This document shows, piece after piece, positions 45,600-58,010 of a stretch of 64,000 bases of DNA (positions within the stretch are counted from its first letter, which is position 1; every line of letters begins with the position of its first letter). A program made the translations under genes and the position numbers. The notes beneath the pieces are model-generated. The model made no database searches and was not told the origin of the DNA. It saw only the letters and a program-made list of their open reading frames with translations. Source of the stretch: Lumnitzera littorea (Eukaryota; Streptophyta; Magnoliopsida; Myrtales; Combretaceae); contig JAMXBB010000011.1 of NCBI GenBank assembly GCA_024138015.1, positions 67,532,308-67,596,307 on the forward strand, in the 5' to 3' direction.

Positions 45600-46525
45600 T
45601 GATGCGAACTGCAGCTAAGAACAAATAGGGCCAGTTACAAGGATGGGTTTAAGCTTGCTAAAAGCTTAAAAAGGTTGATGAGGAAACATGTGAAAGGACA
45701 GAAAAGGTGAATAAAAAGTAAGCAAACCCACATACGGCTCCAAAGGATATGACACACTAGTGGATCTTCTAAGGACTCATGGCATAGCTCGATATGACGT
45801 ACGAGTTGGTCTGGTGAAGTTACTCATCACCTAGCTTTGCTTAAGGGTTAAGATAAGAGTAAAATGAGAGTAAACAAACAATTTTATGAAAGGAAATATA
45901 TCTAGTGTATTGATGATAATCCAATTCCCCTATAGCTACATATATAAAGGTATTAATACCTGAGAGTTTAAGACAACTTGCCTAAAAATGGAAGAGACAA
46001 AAAGGGTATTACCCCAAAGAAGTAATGTGTAAGAATACAAAAGGGTAAAAATACAAAAAGGTAAAAATGAATATTCAAGAATAATAATGATTAATGTGGA
46101 AGATTCTCCTTATGGTCCTAAACACACGGTAATAATTCACTAGTAACATCGTTGGAAAATGCAAATAAAATTGTATGATCTAGTTGGGTGGCTAGTAGGG
46201 GTCCCAAGCAAGGCTGGACTTGTCTAAATAGGAGTAGCTAGGACAAGACTCTCAACATCTCAATAGTAATGATGCTAAGAAAGTGGTTAGGTTGGACAGG
46301 ACCAGGCTGGTGCATGGAGTTTGGCTATTGTCAGGTCATTCTTCTAATTGGTACATAATTTCCTAAAGGTATGCAATCACTCAACATAGCTTAGAGAGTT
46401 GATCGACAACAAGGAGTAACTTAGCCTCAACAAGAGTCGACTGGAGCAAGAGGATTCGCGTCGCTATTTCCTTTAGTCATTGAGCTCAACTATAAGTTAA
46501 AGGCCCAGTAGCCTGATTCCTATTA
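45600..46525 (-). repeat. F 5' LTR
   Basis: On the plus strand TGATGCGAACTGC to GATTCCTATTA. It matches 28105-29013. The right end has TTA where TCA is expected. Confidence 0.92.
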
Positions 46526-46768
46526 GGTTAACAAAAGAAAACATCAACAAAAGGCCATAATGTTTGAGGTTTGAGGGGACTTGATCCGGTTATCATGTCT
46601 ATTTTTAGAAAATAAGCAATGAATCCTTTCTCATGTGAAAGTGACTGTGTACGAAAGGACTAGGCATACCCATATGCAATATATATAAGTTGGCTTTGTG
46701 ACAAACTAAGTTATCTTCTTTTATTGTTGGAATTTACCTTAAAGTAGAAGAAAGGTCTAAATATATCT

Positions 46769-46996
46769 GCACATGGCGTAAGGATTCAATGGATATTATA
46801 CGTTACGTGTTATGCGTACGTGGCGTATAAATACCAATAAAATGTTAACCTATATAATAATTATATAAGTAGTTTCCAAATCAATCGCTACTCGTGATTT
46901 GCATTTATCATATATAGTAATATCTTATTAGTATTTACACACCACATATGTATTACACAAAGCACGTAATACCCATTGAATCCTTTCTAAGCACAT
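46769..46996. mobile_element. Foldback repeat, probable MITE
   Basis: The left arm at about 46772-46842 (AGGATTCAATGGATATTA ... ACGTGGCGTATAAATACCAA) is the inverted counterpart of 46926-46995 (TTAGTATTTACACACCACAT ... CCATTGAATCC). The arms are about 70 bp with a central spacer of about 80 bp. No coding capacity. Long inverted ends would fit a Mutator-like MITE, but the family and target duplication are not proven. Confidence 0.65.
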
Positions 46997-48726
46997 GATC
47001 ACATTAACACTATCCAAAGCATATGGTTAAGTGGGAAGTAGCTATATGTTTCTAAGAAGTCACAATTACAAAACTTACATAGAAATATTTTTCATCCACG
47101 AATAATTTACCATGCATTTAGAATACTTAAACTTACCGTGCAGAAATAATTAGAACACTTAAAACATTATCTAGCTTAAACTTAGTACCTAGGAGAGAAA
47201 ACCTTATTAAATTAGCTAGCATCTCACCTCTTACATTGAAAAGAGAAAAAAAAAAAAAGAAATAGAGAAAGAGAGGGGGAGAAGTGGCCTTTCTATTTTG
47301 TGAATGATTTATGTATGATCTCTATTAGATAACAAATTTGTTCAACAATCTCATCTAATACAAGGCTTGTTTTAATAATTCTAGAGGTTATATAGTATGG
47401 GTTGATCAATGTAGTGACTTCTAAATTATGACGTATAGTAGAAGATAAGCACAAGATGTAGTATAAGATTCAATGTCATCAATATCAATTTAGCACAATC
47501 ACTGTCTTTAAAGAGTTGGATAACTAAATGGTTTACTATAGGTGGTTACCATGGTTCTTAGCTAGAGTTCATCGACAACAACACGATCGAACTCTCTCAA
47601 GCTTAAGGTTTGGACCTCTCTTCTACCACAACTAGATTTGACTCTCATAGAAGCAAGATTCAAATCTCATTTGTTCCATTAACACACTAAAAGTTCTTTT
47701 ACAAATTTGGTGCTTCTTGTAGCATTGAGTAAAAGTCATGCAATAACCTATTGAAAGATCAATGTTAGAGTTGATGAACATCAATCTTGTCAATGAGATG
47801 ATGGAATCTTATTGCAACTGTGTCCTTTAATGAAGATTTTAGCTAGCTCAGTTGAGTATATGATGAACTGCAATCATCCCCCATTAACATAATCAAGAAC
47901 AAAATATAGTCATGACGTCGATGAGTTAGGTTTGCAATACATAGAGAACTTGGATTAGGAGAAGTAAAGGAAAATTACAAGTAGTTTGGAGTAGAAGCAA
48001 AAGAAGTTAGAGTCAATAAGAAGCTATAAGTTTTTATTTTTCAAATATGATATAAACCAACTTTATGAGGCCATAATTTTTACATACAAAGAGTTACAAA
48101 GCCTAAATATGTTAATAAAGACAGTTTTCAATCTACTTTAGCCTTAGGGGATCAAGACAGTTTTGCTATTTGGCATTATTTTGAAAGTCAAATTTGCTTG
48201 CTTTGGTACAAGATTAGATCACTAAAGATTTAACATTATTTTAGAAAAGTTGTATATTTGATTTTATTTGTTTCTTGCATTAATATGATCTATATGTTAC
48301 TTAGTTTCCTTTTTGACTTTGGGTTATGAGATTATACATACCCTATGAATAAGTTGTATTGATAGTCTTTTATCATCTTTTACAATTATATAAATTTTCT
48401 TTTCCACATATTGGTGTCTATTACACTCCATGTTGTGTCAAGTCAATTTCAATATGTTTTGTTTGTTCGTGAAAAATGGGGCCAATGGAAATATAAAAGC
48501 TAGATTTGGTATGGCAATAAAGATGACAAGAACTAATAGTGGAAAAGGAAGACTTTGAAACAATGATTTCAACCACTCTATCTCTAAGTAGCAACTATTG
48601 TGACTTTATACTATGTTTTAAAAAATAAATAAATAAAGCATCAATGGTTTATTTCTTAGGGTTCTAAGTAATAAGAGAGTTATTAAGAAACACAATGATA
48701 TTAGATGAATATTTATTTCTTCCACT

Positions 48727-48731
48727 AATTA
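48727..48731. repeat. Left target site duplication of C2 (aatta)
   Basis: Matches gatta at 51615-51619 in four of five bases. Confidence 0.7.
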
Positions 48732-51614
48732 TGTTATGCCTTAAAGCCATAAAGTAGCAACAATCCTTACATATAAACTAACCTATGATAGTGACTAACC
48801 TCACAATCCCTATCATATATATGATCTACATAAGACGTCTATGACTCCTCGCTTTGAAGTAAACAGCTCATTCATAATTATAGACAAAATTTATAAATAT
48901 AAATAAAAACCTTAAGTCATATTTACATAAAAGTACTTATATTGTCTTATAATCCTAGGAAATATTTACATACCATATTAGTTTGATAAGTAAAGTATTA
49001 CAAAATCAATACATAAACCTAAGACTAGCAATAAAACACTAAAGGACTCATTTGTTCAACCAGTTGATTCTCACTCCCCTATAGCACTTCAAAAAGAAAC
49101 TGATCTCAGGATAGTTATATTGTGGCATCTCAATCGAAACCTGCAAGGAAATCTGTAAGGGTATAAGCAACCAATGGTTTAGTAAGTCAAGATGGAGACT
49201 TAAGGATGCATAACAAATACAAACATGGTTTTCAAACAATTAATTATATGCAATACAATACGTAAATGCCATCACACAACATGGTCAGGTCCGTTGTAAA
49301 ATCAGAGTAATTTCACCCGCTCTAATCCAAGTTAATGGGTTTTCATATTTATGAAACAACTCACAACCAAACCCATATTTGTGCAATGGAAATAGTGCTC
49401 CCCCTATGACTCTCCTTCGAACCATCGCCCTCGTCCTTACTGTGACCTTTTCTCCTATCATTTAGTTCTGCTAAGGATGAAGAAAAGATAATTATACTAT
49501 CCAGTACTATCTTTTTTGAAGCTGATAGCATTTGGTTGGAGAATCCTAATTGTTCCCTAAAGAGTTGTAATGCATGTCTAATTGAGGTATTTAGGTTGCT
49601 TATAATGACACCACTCAATTCACAACAACCACCAAAACATAAGTATTCAGATACACACGAGCACATGCACATATAACTATCTACAAGCATAATCACATAA
49701 AGTCCTAACCTCCAAGTACTTTAATATAATACTTCAAAATACAGTGACGTATTGAACCTAACTTACCTAAATTCCTTAGTTTGCTCACTTGACTTGACAT
49801 AAGTCAACTCGTCTACTCTTGTCCTATAATATAAGTATTCTTTTAATATTTAATATCCCTATGATATGTAAGCTTTAAATTATGACTTGATTTGATTTTC
49901 TCAGATATATTTATTACTTATTACCAATATTTTTTAAGCTAGTTTCTAAATCGATTTCTAAGTTCGATGCCAATTTAGGTTCTAATTCAGTTTTTTATTA
50001 CAATATTATATGTGAACCTTAAGAACTTGTTCAGAACCATAATATAAAATTAATCACGTTATACTCGAGTATCCTAAATATAACTTTTGGCTCCTAACCA
50101 GCATTCTAGTCCGTACGGTACATCTTAATCTTAATTTAACTATTGAATTTACTCCTAAAGTAAGAAAAATTTACATTTTTCATATAATCCACTAAATTTA
50201 AGTTTCTTATCATATTTATTATATATTACTATTATTATTATATTATCAATTTTAGCCTAATATTTTCTATTTATTACAAATTCAATTTCACGTATTATCA
50301 ATTTACACATATTTACTACATAATACACATAATAATCGCATCTAACATTCTAAATACTACAATTATTATACTACGTCAAATATTAACATCTTAAAGCACT
50401 TAATTATATACTAAATCAGTAATTATCTATTTAATTATTAAATTAGCCCAAATCACTAATTGTATATATGATTTAAATGCCTAAAAATTATCTACAACTT
50501 TTGAAAATTCATTTCTAAAAATCTGTTCATAGCACTAGTTTACATCCTCTAAATAGCCTAAAAAAAAAACTTAAACCTATACTATTAAGGATATTTATTT
50601 CTAAATTGAAATAAGCTAAAATTTGTGGGATTTTTTAAGCAATGTATATTTCTAATATAAATTCATCAAATCAATATTTTTTCCTAAATCTACCTACATA
50701 AAAATTTTAGAATACCAAATTTTATAATTTTCTAAGCACATTTATTTTTACAAAATTAAACAAAATCGAGTCAAAGATCGAACTTACCTAGCTAATCGGC
50801 TTTCAGCCACCAATGGTGGCTCCAAGTGTATCAATAGCAAGGGGCGATTAGGATAGGGTGTGGTGGTGGTAGCTATTTGATTCCGAGTGGCCATTACTTG
50901 TAGATTTTCTCTTTAAGCTTTAATTGCGCACTAATTTTGCTATTTTTTGTAAAAAAAAACCCGAACTCTCTTTTTCTATTTTCTCTCTAATTTTCTTTGA
51001 TTCCTAACTAACCAAATGAGTTCCAATTGTAGTTTAGGGTATTTATAGAGTTTCTTTGATTTTTTTTCTTTCAACTTTTGGTTGACATTTGGCTCTTATC
51101 TCTTCTTTTTAGCTTTCCAATTGGTCTAATTTGATTGGATAATTGCTTCTTTTTAATCCCCAGCTTGCCATGACCTTAATTTGGACAATTCCTTACTTTT
51201 TTATATTTTTCTTTGTTTTTTTTTTAATTTTCCTTAATTATTTAGCATTAATTTAGTATATTTTAAGCATTTTAAGTAATTTTGAATATTTTTACATATA
51301 TGTAAATACACATATATTACAAATAAGTACTCCTAAATATTATTTATATTATTTTATAATTTTTAATATGCACATGATTTATTTTTATCGATTTGTTAGT
51401 TATTGGAACTCATTTTATGAACGGATAATATGTATATAATTCAATATTATGATATTTAATTATTTTATTACTTATTTTCCTAAATTCAAACTTATAGGGT
51501 CATTTTTTCTAATACTCTTAGTTTTGTCGTATAATTTAGGCTCAATTGAATAACTTTATCCAATTATCCTAAACTTTACGTATCGATTCCAAACTTTTAA
51601 TTACAAGGCTTATA
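48732..51614 (+). mobile_element. C2: old solo LTR related to C1
   Basis: Starts TGTTATGCCTTAAAGCCATA, which is C1's start with its CG and other C bases changed to T or A. It ends AAGGCTTATA, where C1 has GGGCTTACA. The internal order matches C1, for example 48826-48880 against 16200-16250 and 49270-49400 against 16630-16760. No internal gene. CG is nearly absent, so it is much older than C1. A minus-strand frame at 49361-49696 is not supported. Confidence 0.87.
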
Positions 51615-51639
51615 GATTAAAAAGCCAAAGAAAATAATT

Positions 51640-51870
51640 TTGCATCCAACTGCTTTGATTAGCCATATATTAGGTTATTTTAAATTGAATGTGGATGGTA
51701 AAATGTCCAAGGATAAAGGAGTAAAGAACTGTTTGGGGGGAATAATAAAGTTAATATGATCTATTTTTATTATTTCCTTTCTTTAACCTTTCCATTAAGT
51801 GTAGAGAATTAGAAACCTTAATCAAAGGCATGGAATTGTGCTAGCACTTTAATATCATAAATGCTCCTTG
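51640..51870 (+). pseudogene. RNase H-like domain remnant (plant reverse-transcriptase-like type)
   Basis: The frame reads HPTALISHILGYFKLNVDGK, then KDKGVKNCLGGIIKL, and after a short gap SIKCRELETLIKGMELC. In plant RNase H-like proteins and LINE tails the pattern is KLNVDGS...G..G.GG.IRD and later AEL.AL..GL.LA. The first catalytic Asp (VDG) and a Glu in RELE are visible. Stops separate the parts. It could derive from a LINE or from a free-standing pseudogene. Confidence 0.55.
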
Positions 51871-51890
51871 TAATAACCCGACCAAAACTT

Positions 51891-52348
51891 CTCCCATTGA
51901 GGTATTGTTCACTTTGACATTGAATGTTATACGGTTTTTATCCCTTGGTGCATTAGTTTTCCAGGAGGTTACCAATCTTGGAATCGACCTAATCTAAGTA
52001 CACTTAAATTTAGAGTTTTGATGTGCTCTAAGCTACTATACTAAAAGGCGTCTCAATTATTAAAGTTCCATCACTTAGTATTTAAGGGTAATTTAGTCTA
52101 TTCCTCTCACAAAATTAATGTCCCCTTCAATTTCGCTACTTGATAAGAACTCCTACCTAGGTATTATTCGTTTTGGCATGAAATTTTGCATGATTTTGCC
52201 CTTTTGTACAGCAACTTCTCAAGAGATTACCTATCTTGGAATTGATCTAACCCAAGCATGCTTAATTTTAGAGTTCTGACATACAGAAGTTGCTAAACCG
52301 AAAGGCGTCTTAATTATTAGAGTTCTGTCACCTAGTATTTAAAGGTAC
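51891..52348. repeat. Two-copy direct repeat of about 200 bp
   Basis: Unit 1 at 51891-52090 and unit 2 at 52150-52348 share ordered blocks. These include GAGGTATT or TAGGTATT, TACCAATCTTGGAATCGACC or TACCTATCTTGGAATTGATC, AAAGGCGTCT and ACTTAGTATTTAAGGGTA or ACCTAGTATTTAAAGGTA. No coding frame. The element family is not recognised. Confidence 0.85.
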
Positions 52349-53574
52349 TGCATTAGGTTGAGATAGATTCTTTAATTATCACATAATATCTCTCAACATC
52401 AACTTTTGATGGGACATATGGAATGATATCTCATAGACACTCTTACAAACAATGTGAGATAAGCTCAGTCATGTAAGGAGAGAGCAAAATATAGCTATCA
52501 ACTAACTTGTTAAACAAGTAAGGGATTTCTAGAGAACTTTTCATTTTGGTAATATGAGGTCTCTGGGAAGAAAGTTTAAAAGGATTATATTCTAAGATAA
52601 AACTGGATTAGAAAAATTTTGAATCATATCAACTTGAATTTTGGTTCTTGGTAGAAAAATATTTGTTTTACCCTTTTACTTTTATTCTTCCTATCTAGGA
52701 TGTTTTCCTTTATGTATAAAGCAAGTGCTTGTAACATCAAAAGTTCACCTAGGTAAGGGCTTACCCCTCTTGTCATTCAGGTTACTGAGGTCATTCTGTT
52801 AGATTTGACATGAAGTTTTATTTTGTAAGGAATTAATACTCCCTTATTTATTTTCTATTTGGTTGCCTAAACTTGTAACCTTGAAAAGGTCAAGTCTTTA
52901 TTCTCTTTTCTTATACTTAGTAATCTTATTAGGCTTCATTTGATTCATTTGTTTTTTGTCTTACTGGTGTCTTATTGTTGTCTATTTGAATCTTTGTGTT
53001 TAATAAGAATAAGACACCAAAAAAATGAAAATATAGATTTTTTTTTTAAAATATCAATTAAAATAATAATTTCCAATATATAAAATATATTTTTTCAAAG
53101 TTTTTCTCCTAAAGGTACATTAATTTTTATTTCTTAATTCTAACACTCCAATCACTATCTTCATCATAATATGAAACTAAAACAAATGAGATACAGATAA
53201 GACGGTTTTCCAAATACCAAATTTCAAATAGATATAAATCAAATATAAATAAGATACAAAAAACAAACCTTTAATAAATTTAGGGGAAAGAATTCCATTA
53301 GTTAATGCAAATTAAGGAATTTTATGCTTAGTTACACACTATATACATCAATTATACCATAGACCACATTACGCAAAAGCTATATTAAAGAAAGAATTAA
53401 AAAAAAAAAAGAAGAAGAAGAGAGAGCTAATGCATTTAGTTTAACGTATTACCTTTCCAAATTTTTTTAATATATATATATATAATTAGGACCACTTTGT
53501 AGTAGAAAAATGTAAATAAACTTCCTAAGTTTTGATCTAGGTGTAGATTTATTCATAAACTTTGAAATGTTACA
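52349..53574. other. AT-rich DNA, nothing recognised
   Basis: No gene or repeat boundary found by eye. An AT dinucleotide run is at about 53470-53483, and an A-rich run with GAA repeats at about 53400-53427. Confidence 0.5.
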
Positions 53575-54310
53575 TGTTGATGGTCAGCCTTCAACCTAAG
53601 GCTCCAGAGACCCAAGCCTACCAAAGAACTTAGCCAATGTGGTACCAATGCCTCTCCAGTTCGACACATGCTCGAGCTTTACTTGCCTTGCTTGGGTTTA
53701 GCCTCAAGCACTCTAAGAATCCTCTCTCAAAGATCCTTCGTTCCCACTCTCTAATTATAGGAGAAGAGCTTGTCTCCCTTTCCAAGCACAGTCTTTAGGG
53801 AGCTCACTAGCTAATGTAACCGAGCTTACCCTCCTCTCCCTGTCTCTTTCTCTCTCATCATTAAATACTGAATGATTGCCTAACATATAGCTTATAACTT
53901 AGCCATCAGGTTAGGGTAACTACCCTCTGTTGATGTGATAGGCCCATTCCCTAAGCCTTCACCAACCTACAAAAAGGGTAGAAGTCCTTTCTCATACTAG
54001 CAAGCTCTACCTCTTCGGATTTCTTACCAACCAATCCCCTCCTGCCATGATCCAAGCAGGTCATATCCCTCAACCTATGAATGAGGTTAAAGCTATTAGG
54101 TAAGGGATTCTTTTGATAATCTTAGGAACTCTCTCAACTCATTTGCTCCTTCATTCACCGAAATCCCAATACTATCCCTACTAACATGAGCATCAAAGGG
54201 GGCTCATTAGCTATGCTATAAAGAGCTTTTTATAGGTCTACCACTGTGCACAGCTGACAAAGCACCAAGAGTTCACTTAGGAGTCATACCCATGATATAC
54301 ACTATCACCA
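53575..54310 (+). repeat. K probable 5' LTR
   Basis: Defined mainly by the primer site after it. The start is taken at TGTTGATGGTCAGCC. No second copy is in the window, so the left border is approximate. C- and T-rich, with a CTATAAAG TATA-like motif at about 54214. Confidence 0.45.
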
Positions 54311-54312
54311 TT

Positions 54313-54332
54313 TGGCACCTACTATTTTAGGC
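54313..54332 (+). other. K probable primer binding site
   Basis: TGGCACCTACTATTTTAGGC resembles the Tat site TGGCGCCCACCGTGGGGC with several transitions. Gag begins shortly after. Confidence 0.5.
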
Positions 54333-54345
54333 AAACTCATCATCA

Positions 54346-55870
54346 ATGGTTAAGAATAAGAACACATACCCCTCATCCAGCACTCCCAGGTGGTGGTGAT
54401 CAATCCATAATAGACCTGCAACCACCATAGATAGAGTTGCAACTATTAGAGATGAAGCAAATGAAGGCAATGTTCCATAAATTAAAGGAAACTAACAAGA
54501 AAGTCCTCCAAAATAATGCCAGCTTAAGACAACAATTGGTAGTAACATAAAAACATAAGGAAAAGGCTTACCCCAACAACCGGGATAACCTCAAAGACAC
54601 GGCTGCTAATTCTCTCAATTGACCTAATAAGCGCCCCAAGTGCTCACCTAGACTACCACCAAACCTTGCACGCCTATATGACTGTATTCAAACTAAGCAA
54701 CGCCTGCTGCACAATCTGCATGGTCGATTGAATTCCAATCGTAGTAAGGCACACCACTAAGGTACACACTCAAGCATAAGTAGGATACGGAGGGAACTCT
54801 TCCTTAAACACTCACCAAAGCAATTGGATGACATGAATATCTAAGAGCTTGATGAGCATATATGATGTGCTTCTAGCCTTTACGACCAGAAGTGTCTTGA
54901 GTCCTCTGATCGACAATTAAGGATAATAGTGAGCAAGAGCCCATTCATGTTGGTCATATTACAAGAAACCCCGCAACAAAGTGTACGACTTCCTCACTTA
55001 AACACATATGACAATATAGGCAATCTAGATGATTGCCTATCATATTTTCCTATGATGATCAACTTGCACAGCTTCTTTAATGCTATCGTGTGTAAGGCAT
55101 TCCTAAGCACACTTCTTAAAGCAACTCTAGTATGGTTCAACCAGCTCCTAAGTGGTTTTATTCACCCTTTTTAGGACCTCACCACTAGGCATCAGCAACA
55201 CTTCCTTAGCAGTAAGGTACCTCATTAAGATTAGTCCATGCTATATAACATACGCTAGCGGCCAAATGAGACCTTGAGATCTTATCTCAAGCACTTTAAT
55301 CTCGTTAAGCTCCTCATCCCCAAAGTTTAAAGAGGAATAAGCCTCCAAGCCATCATCTACGTCCTAAACCCCAACAACAAACTCTTCAAGGCCATAGCGC
55401 TATGCTAACTAGACAGTTTTGAAGAATTCATGATTATTGCTAAGTAATAAGTCACACAAGGAGATGCCATTTGAGTATGCCTTGACAATGACTTCCATCA
55501 TAGCACTTCTATGAAAGACTACCTCGGTCCTTGCAAGGACCACCCTTTATCCTCAAGGAAAGATGGAATAGGCAAAAACAAAAGTTCACCGACTACCCCA
55601 TCTACATCCTACATAACTGTCCCTTAGGAGGAGTCTTTTACAAGGATCCTAAATGATTAGCTCATGCCCCACACGTCAAAGTGACATTCGAAGTGTTCTC
55701 CTTAGGTAAGTTCTATAACTATTACGACGCATATGGTCACAACACAAATGAATGTAGACATTGTAAGAATGCGGTTAAAGACCTTATTTGCAAATGCTGC
55801 ATTGACCATCTCATTGCTGACAAGCATAACTAACTGCCTAACTCAATAGTGTCACATTAACAAACCACAA
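54346..55870 (+). pseudogene. K gag (Tat)
   Basis: The N-terminal region has EMKQMKAMFHKLKETNKKVL, a coiled-coil-like run seen in Tat gag. The open run 54929-55174 follows, with RLPHLNTYDNIGNLDDCLSYF, VCKAFLSTLLKATLVWFNQL and SGFIHPF. The capsid domain then continues through SYLKHFNLVKLLIP. At about 55720 the zinc-finger-like YNYYDAYGHNTNEC appears, where relatives have CDYHRDHGHDTEEC, so the first Cys and a His are lost. Stops are frequent. Confidence 0.82.
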
Positions 55871-56300
55871 CAACAGCCATAGCCATAGTAAGACAATGTA
55901 CAGAAAGGCAAATGAGGATAGGTGTAGACAATCATAGATAAACTAAGGCTATTAGATGAAGACCACTTTGTACAACCCCAACATAAGGTACTTTTTGTTC
56001 AATCTAAGAAGCCAAGACTAGACACCACCATTTCCTTCTTTGATAGGGATAAAGAAGACATTGAGTACCCCCATATCAACCCTCTAGTGATTAACGCAGA
56101 TATCAAGTACTTCAACGTCCCTAAAACATTTATGGACAATGGTAGCTTTGTGGACATTCTTTTTTACTTTGCTTATAAACAAATGAAGGAAGAACTCTAG
56201 CCATATAAACAAAGCCTCACTAGATTTAGAGGTAAGATAGTTCTAACGAAGGGCTTGATCACATTATCCTTTCGACTAAGTGATAACAAGCATATTGCCT
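55871..56300 (+). pseudogene. K protease
   Basis: NVPKTFMDNGSFVDILFYFAYKQM at about 56115-56185 is the Tat protease core, where VDNGSSADIL is usual. The DNG triplet is kept. It is preceded by ISFFDRDKEDIEYPHINPLVI, the normal DLP.PH.DALV region. Stops follow. Confidence 0.85.
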
Positions 56301-56779
56301 TATAGCTTATTGATTTTGCTATTGTTGACCATTTGTCCTTCAATAGTTTCATCTTAAAGTACCCTAATTTCAACAAGTTTGACACGTAATCAGCTACAGA
56401 TGTCTTATGATAAAATTCCCCACTCCTATAAGGGTTAGAACCATATATGGTGACCAGAAGTTGTCTAGAACACCCTACTTTAGTAACATATTGCATGATA
56501 AGATCATGCACATAGAGTTTGCCCCTAACACTACATAAACACTAAAGGGGGAACCAATAGAAAAAATAGAGGTCATTCAATACAATGACCGCCTTAACTA
56601 AATCACTCGGATAGGTACCTCCTTATCCCTACAAGAGAAGGAAGATACACCACTTTCCTTTGCACCAACTCAAACGTTTTTACAACATCCCCTAAAGAAA
56701 TGCCAAGTATTGTTAACATACCTAAGGCTACACACCACCTTAGGGTTGACTAGTGCATCTGACCCATGAAATAAAAGCA

Positions 56780-57440
56780 TGAACATTTTGCACCTGAACA
56801 ATAAGCTGCAATAGAACAGGAAGTACATAAGCTACTGTAAGCAAGATTCATAAGAGAAGAATGCTACCTTACCTAGCTTGCAAATACAATCCTCATGAAA
56901 AAATCCAACAGCAAGTGGCGAATGTGTGTTGACTACACTAACCTTAACAAAGCTTTCCTTAAGGATTGTTTTCCTCTCCCCCGAATCGACCAACTCATTA
57001 ATTCTACATTAGGTCATGCCAAACTTATTTTCATAGATGCTTACTGGAGCTACAATCAAATCCGTATGGTCCTTGAGGACCAATTCTAAACTTCTTTCAT
57101 TATCAACTTTAGAATGTACTGCTATAAAGTTATGCCCTTCGTCTCAAAAACATTGTAGCTACTTACCAAAGATTAGTGATGGCTATCTTTAAGCCCCAAC
57201 TAGGTAGGAATGTTGAAGTTTATGTCGATGATATAATCACCAAGAGCAAGAGCAAGAATAAAGTTGATCACATCATAGACCTATGTGAGACCTTTAACAT
57301 GCTTCGTAAATACCAAATGAAGCTAAATCCTCAAAAGTGTATCTTCAGCATAGGGTCTAGTAAGTTCTTTGGATTATTGGTTATGAAGCATGGCATTGAA
57401 GCTAACCCCAACAAGATTTAGGCAATCTAAGATACACAAG
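56780..57440 (+). pseudogene. K reverse transcriptase
   Basis: KKSNSKWRMCVDYTNLNKAFLKDCFPLP is in the open run 56895-57089, ending DAYWSYNQIRMVLEDQF. After a frameshift come YCYKVMPF, LGRNVEVYVDDIITKSKSK with YVDD intact at 57221-57232, MKLNPQKCIFSIGSSKFFGLLV and IEANPNKI. The region 56301-56779 is the decayed protease-RT linker. Confidence 0.92.
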
Positions 57441-58010
57441 TCCTGCAGAAGACTAAAGACATCTAGCACCTCATGGGCAGGATTCCTGCACTCAACTGAT
57501 TTGTTTCACACAATGCTGATAAGTGTTCTGAGTTTTTCAAGCTACTAAAGAACCCATCGAAATTCAAGTGGATGAACAAGTGTGAAGCCACCTTCAACAA
57601 GCTAAAGAAATTCTTAAAAAGCTAACCTGTGCTCTCAAAACCAATCCCTGGAGAAGCACCCTCACCATAAGTAACAGAGCCTTCTCTTTAGTGCTTATTC
57701 AAGCCAATGGATGTGTGTACAAGCTCCTTTATTATGTCAATCATATTCTATAAGGCCTCGAGACTAGATATACCCAGATTGAGAAGTTCGCCCTAGTGGT
57801 AGTTATCGCGACTCAAAAACTCAAACCTTACTTCCAGCCATACCCCATCATCATCTTCATTGACCAACCACTCTATACACTTTTATAAAAGCCAAATGCA
57901 TTAGGACAAATGGTTAAGTACTCCTTGGAGCTCAGTGCTCATAGTGTCTAGTTCTACCTACGACAAGCTATTGAGGTATAAGTTCTTGCGGACTTTGTTA
58001 CCTAGTACAT
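57441..58010 (+). pseudogene. K RNase H (first, Ty3/gypsy type)
   Basis: Signals include the RT thumb (MGRIPALN), KFKWMNKCEATFNKLKKFL, and later fragments of FKPMDV, ALVVVIATQKLKPYFQPY and TDQPLY across two frames. This matches the Tat gypsy RNase H. Frameshifts and TAG stops break it. Confidence 0.75.

Larger units (their letters stand above)
28105..46525 (-). mobile_element. Element F: Ty3/gypsy retrotransposon with two nested insertions
   Basis: LTRs lie at 28105-29013 (3') and 45600-46525 (5'). Minus-strand gag, protease, RT, RNase H and integrase lie between. Without H (29258-33217) and J (36304-45031) it would be about 5.7 kb, which is close to A1. LTR and gag sequence place it in the A1 family. 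The flanking bases ctttt and ggtta do not match, and the host gene of E does not resume at the right side. Confidence 0.92.
46526..48731. other. Unassigned DNA between F and C2
   Basis: AT-rich, no convincing gene, LTR or RNA on either strand, apart from the foldback repeat below. An A-rich run lies at about 47240-47260. Element E does not resume here. A weak minus-strand resemblance to copia RT around 47700-47950 was not strong enough to call. Confidence 0.5.

Noticed and set aside
47700..47960. Weak minus-strand likeness to copia RT (LKSSLKD and HLIDKIDVH words)
   Set aside because: Only scattered residues fit and the YVDD motif is not readable. A profile search would be needed.
49361..49696. 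111-codon minus-strand frame
   Set aside because: Lies in solo LTR C2. It is not kept in C1.
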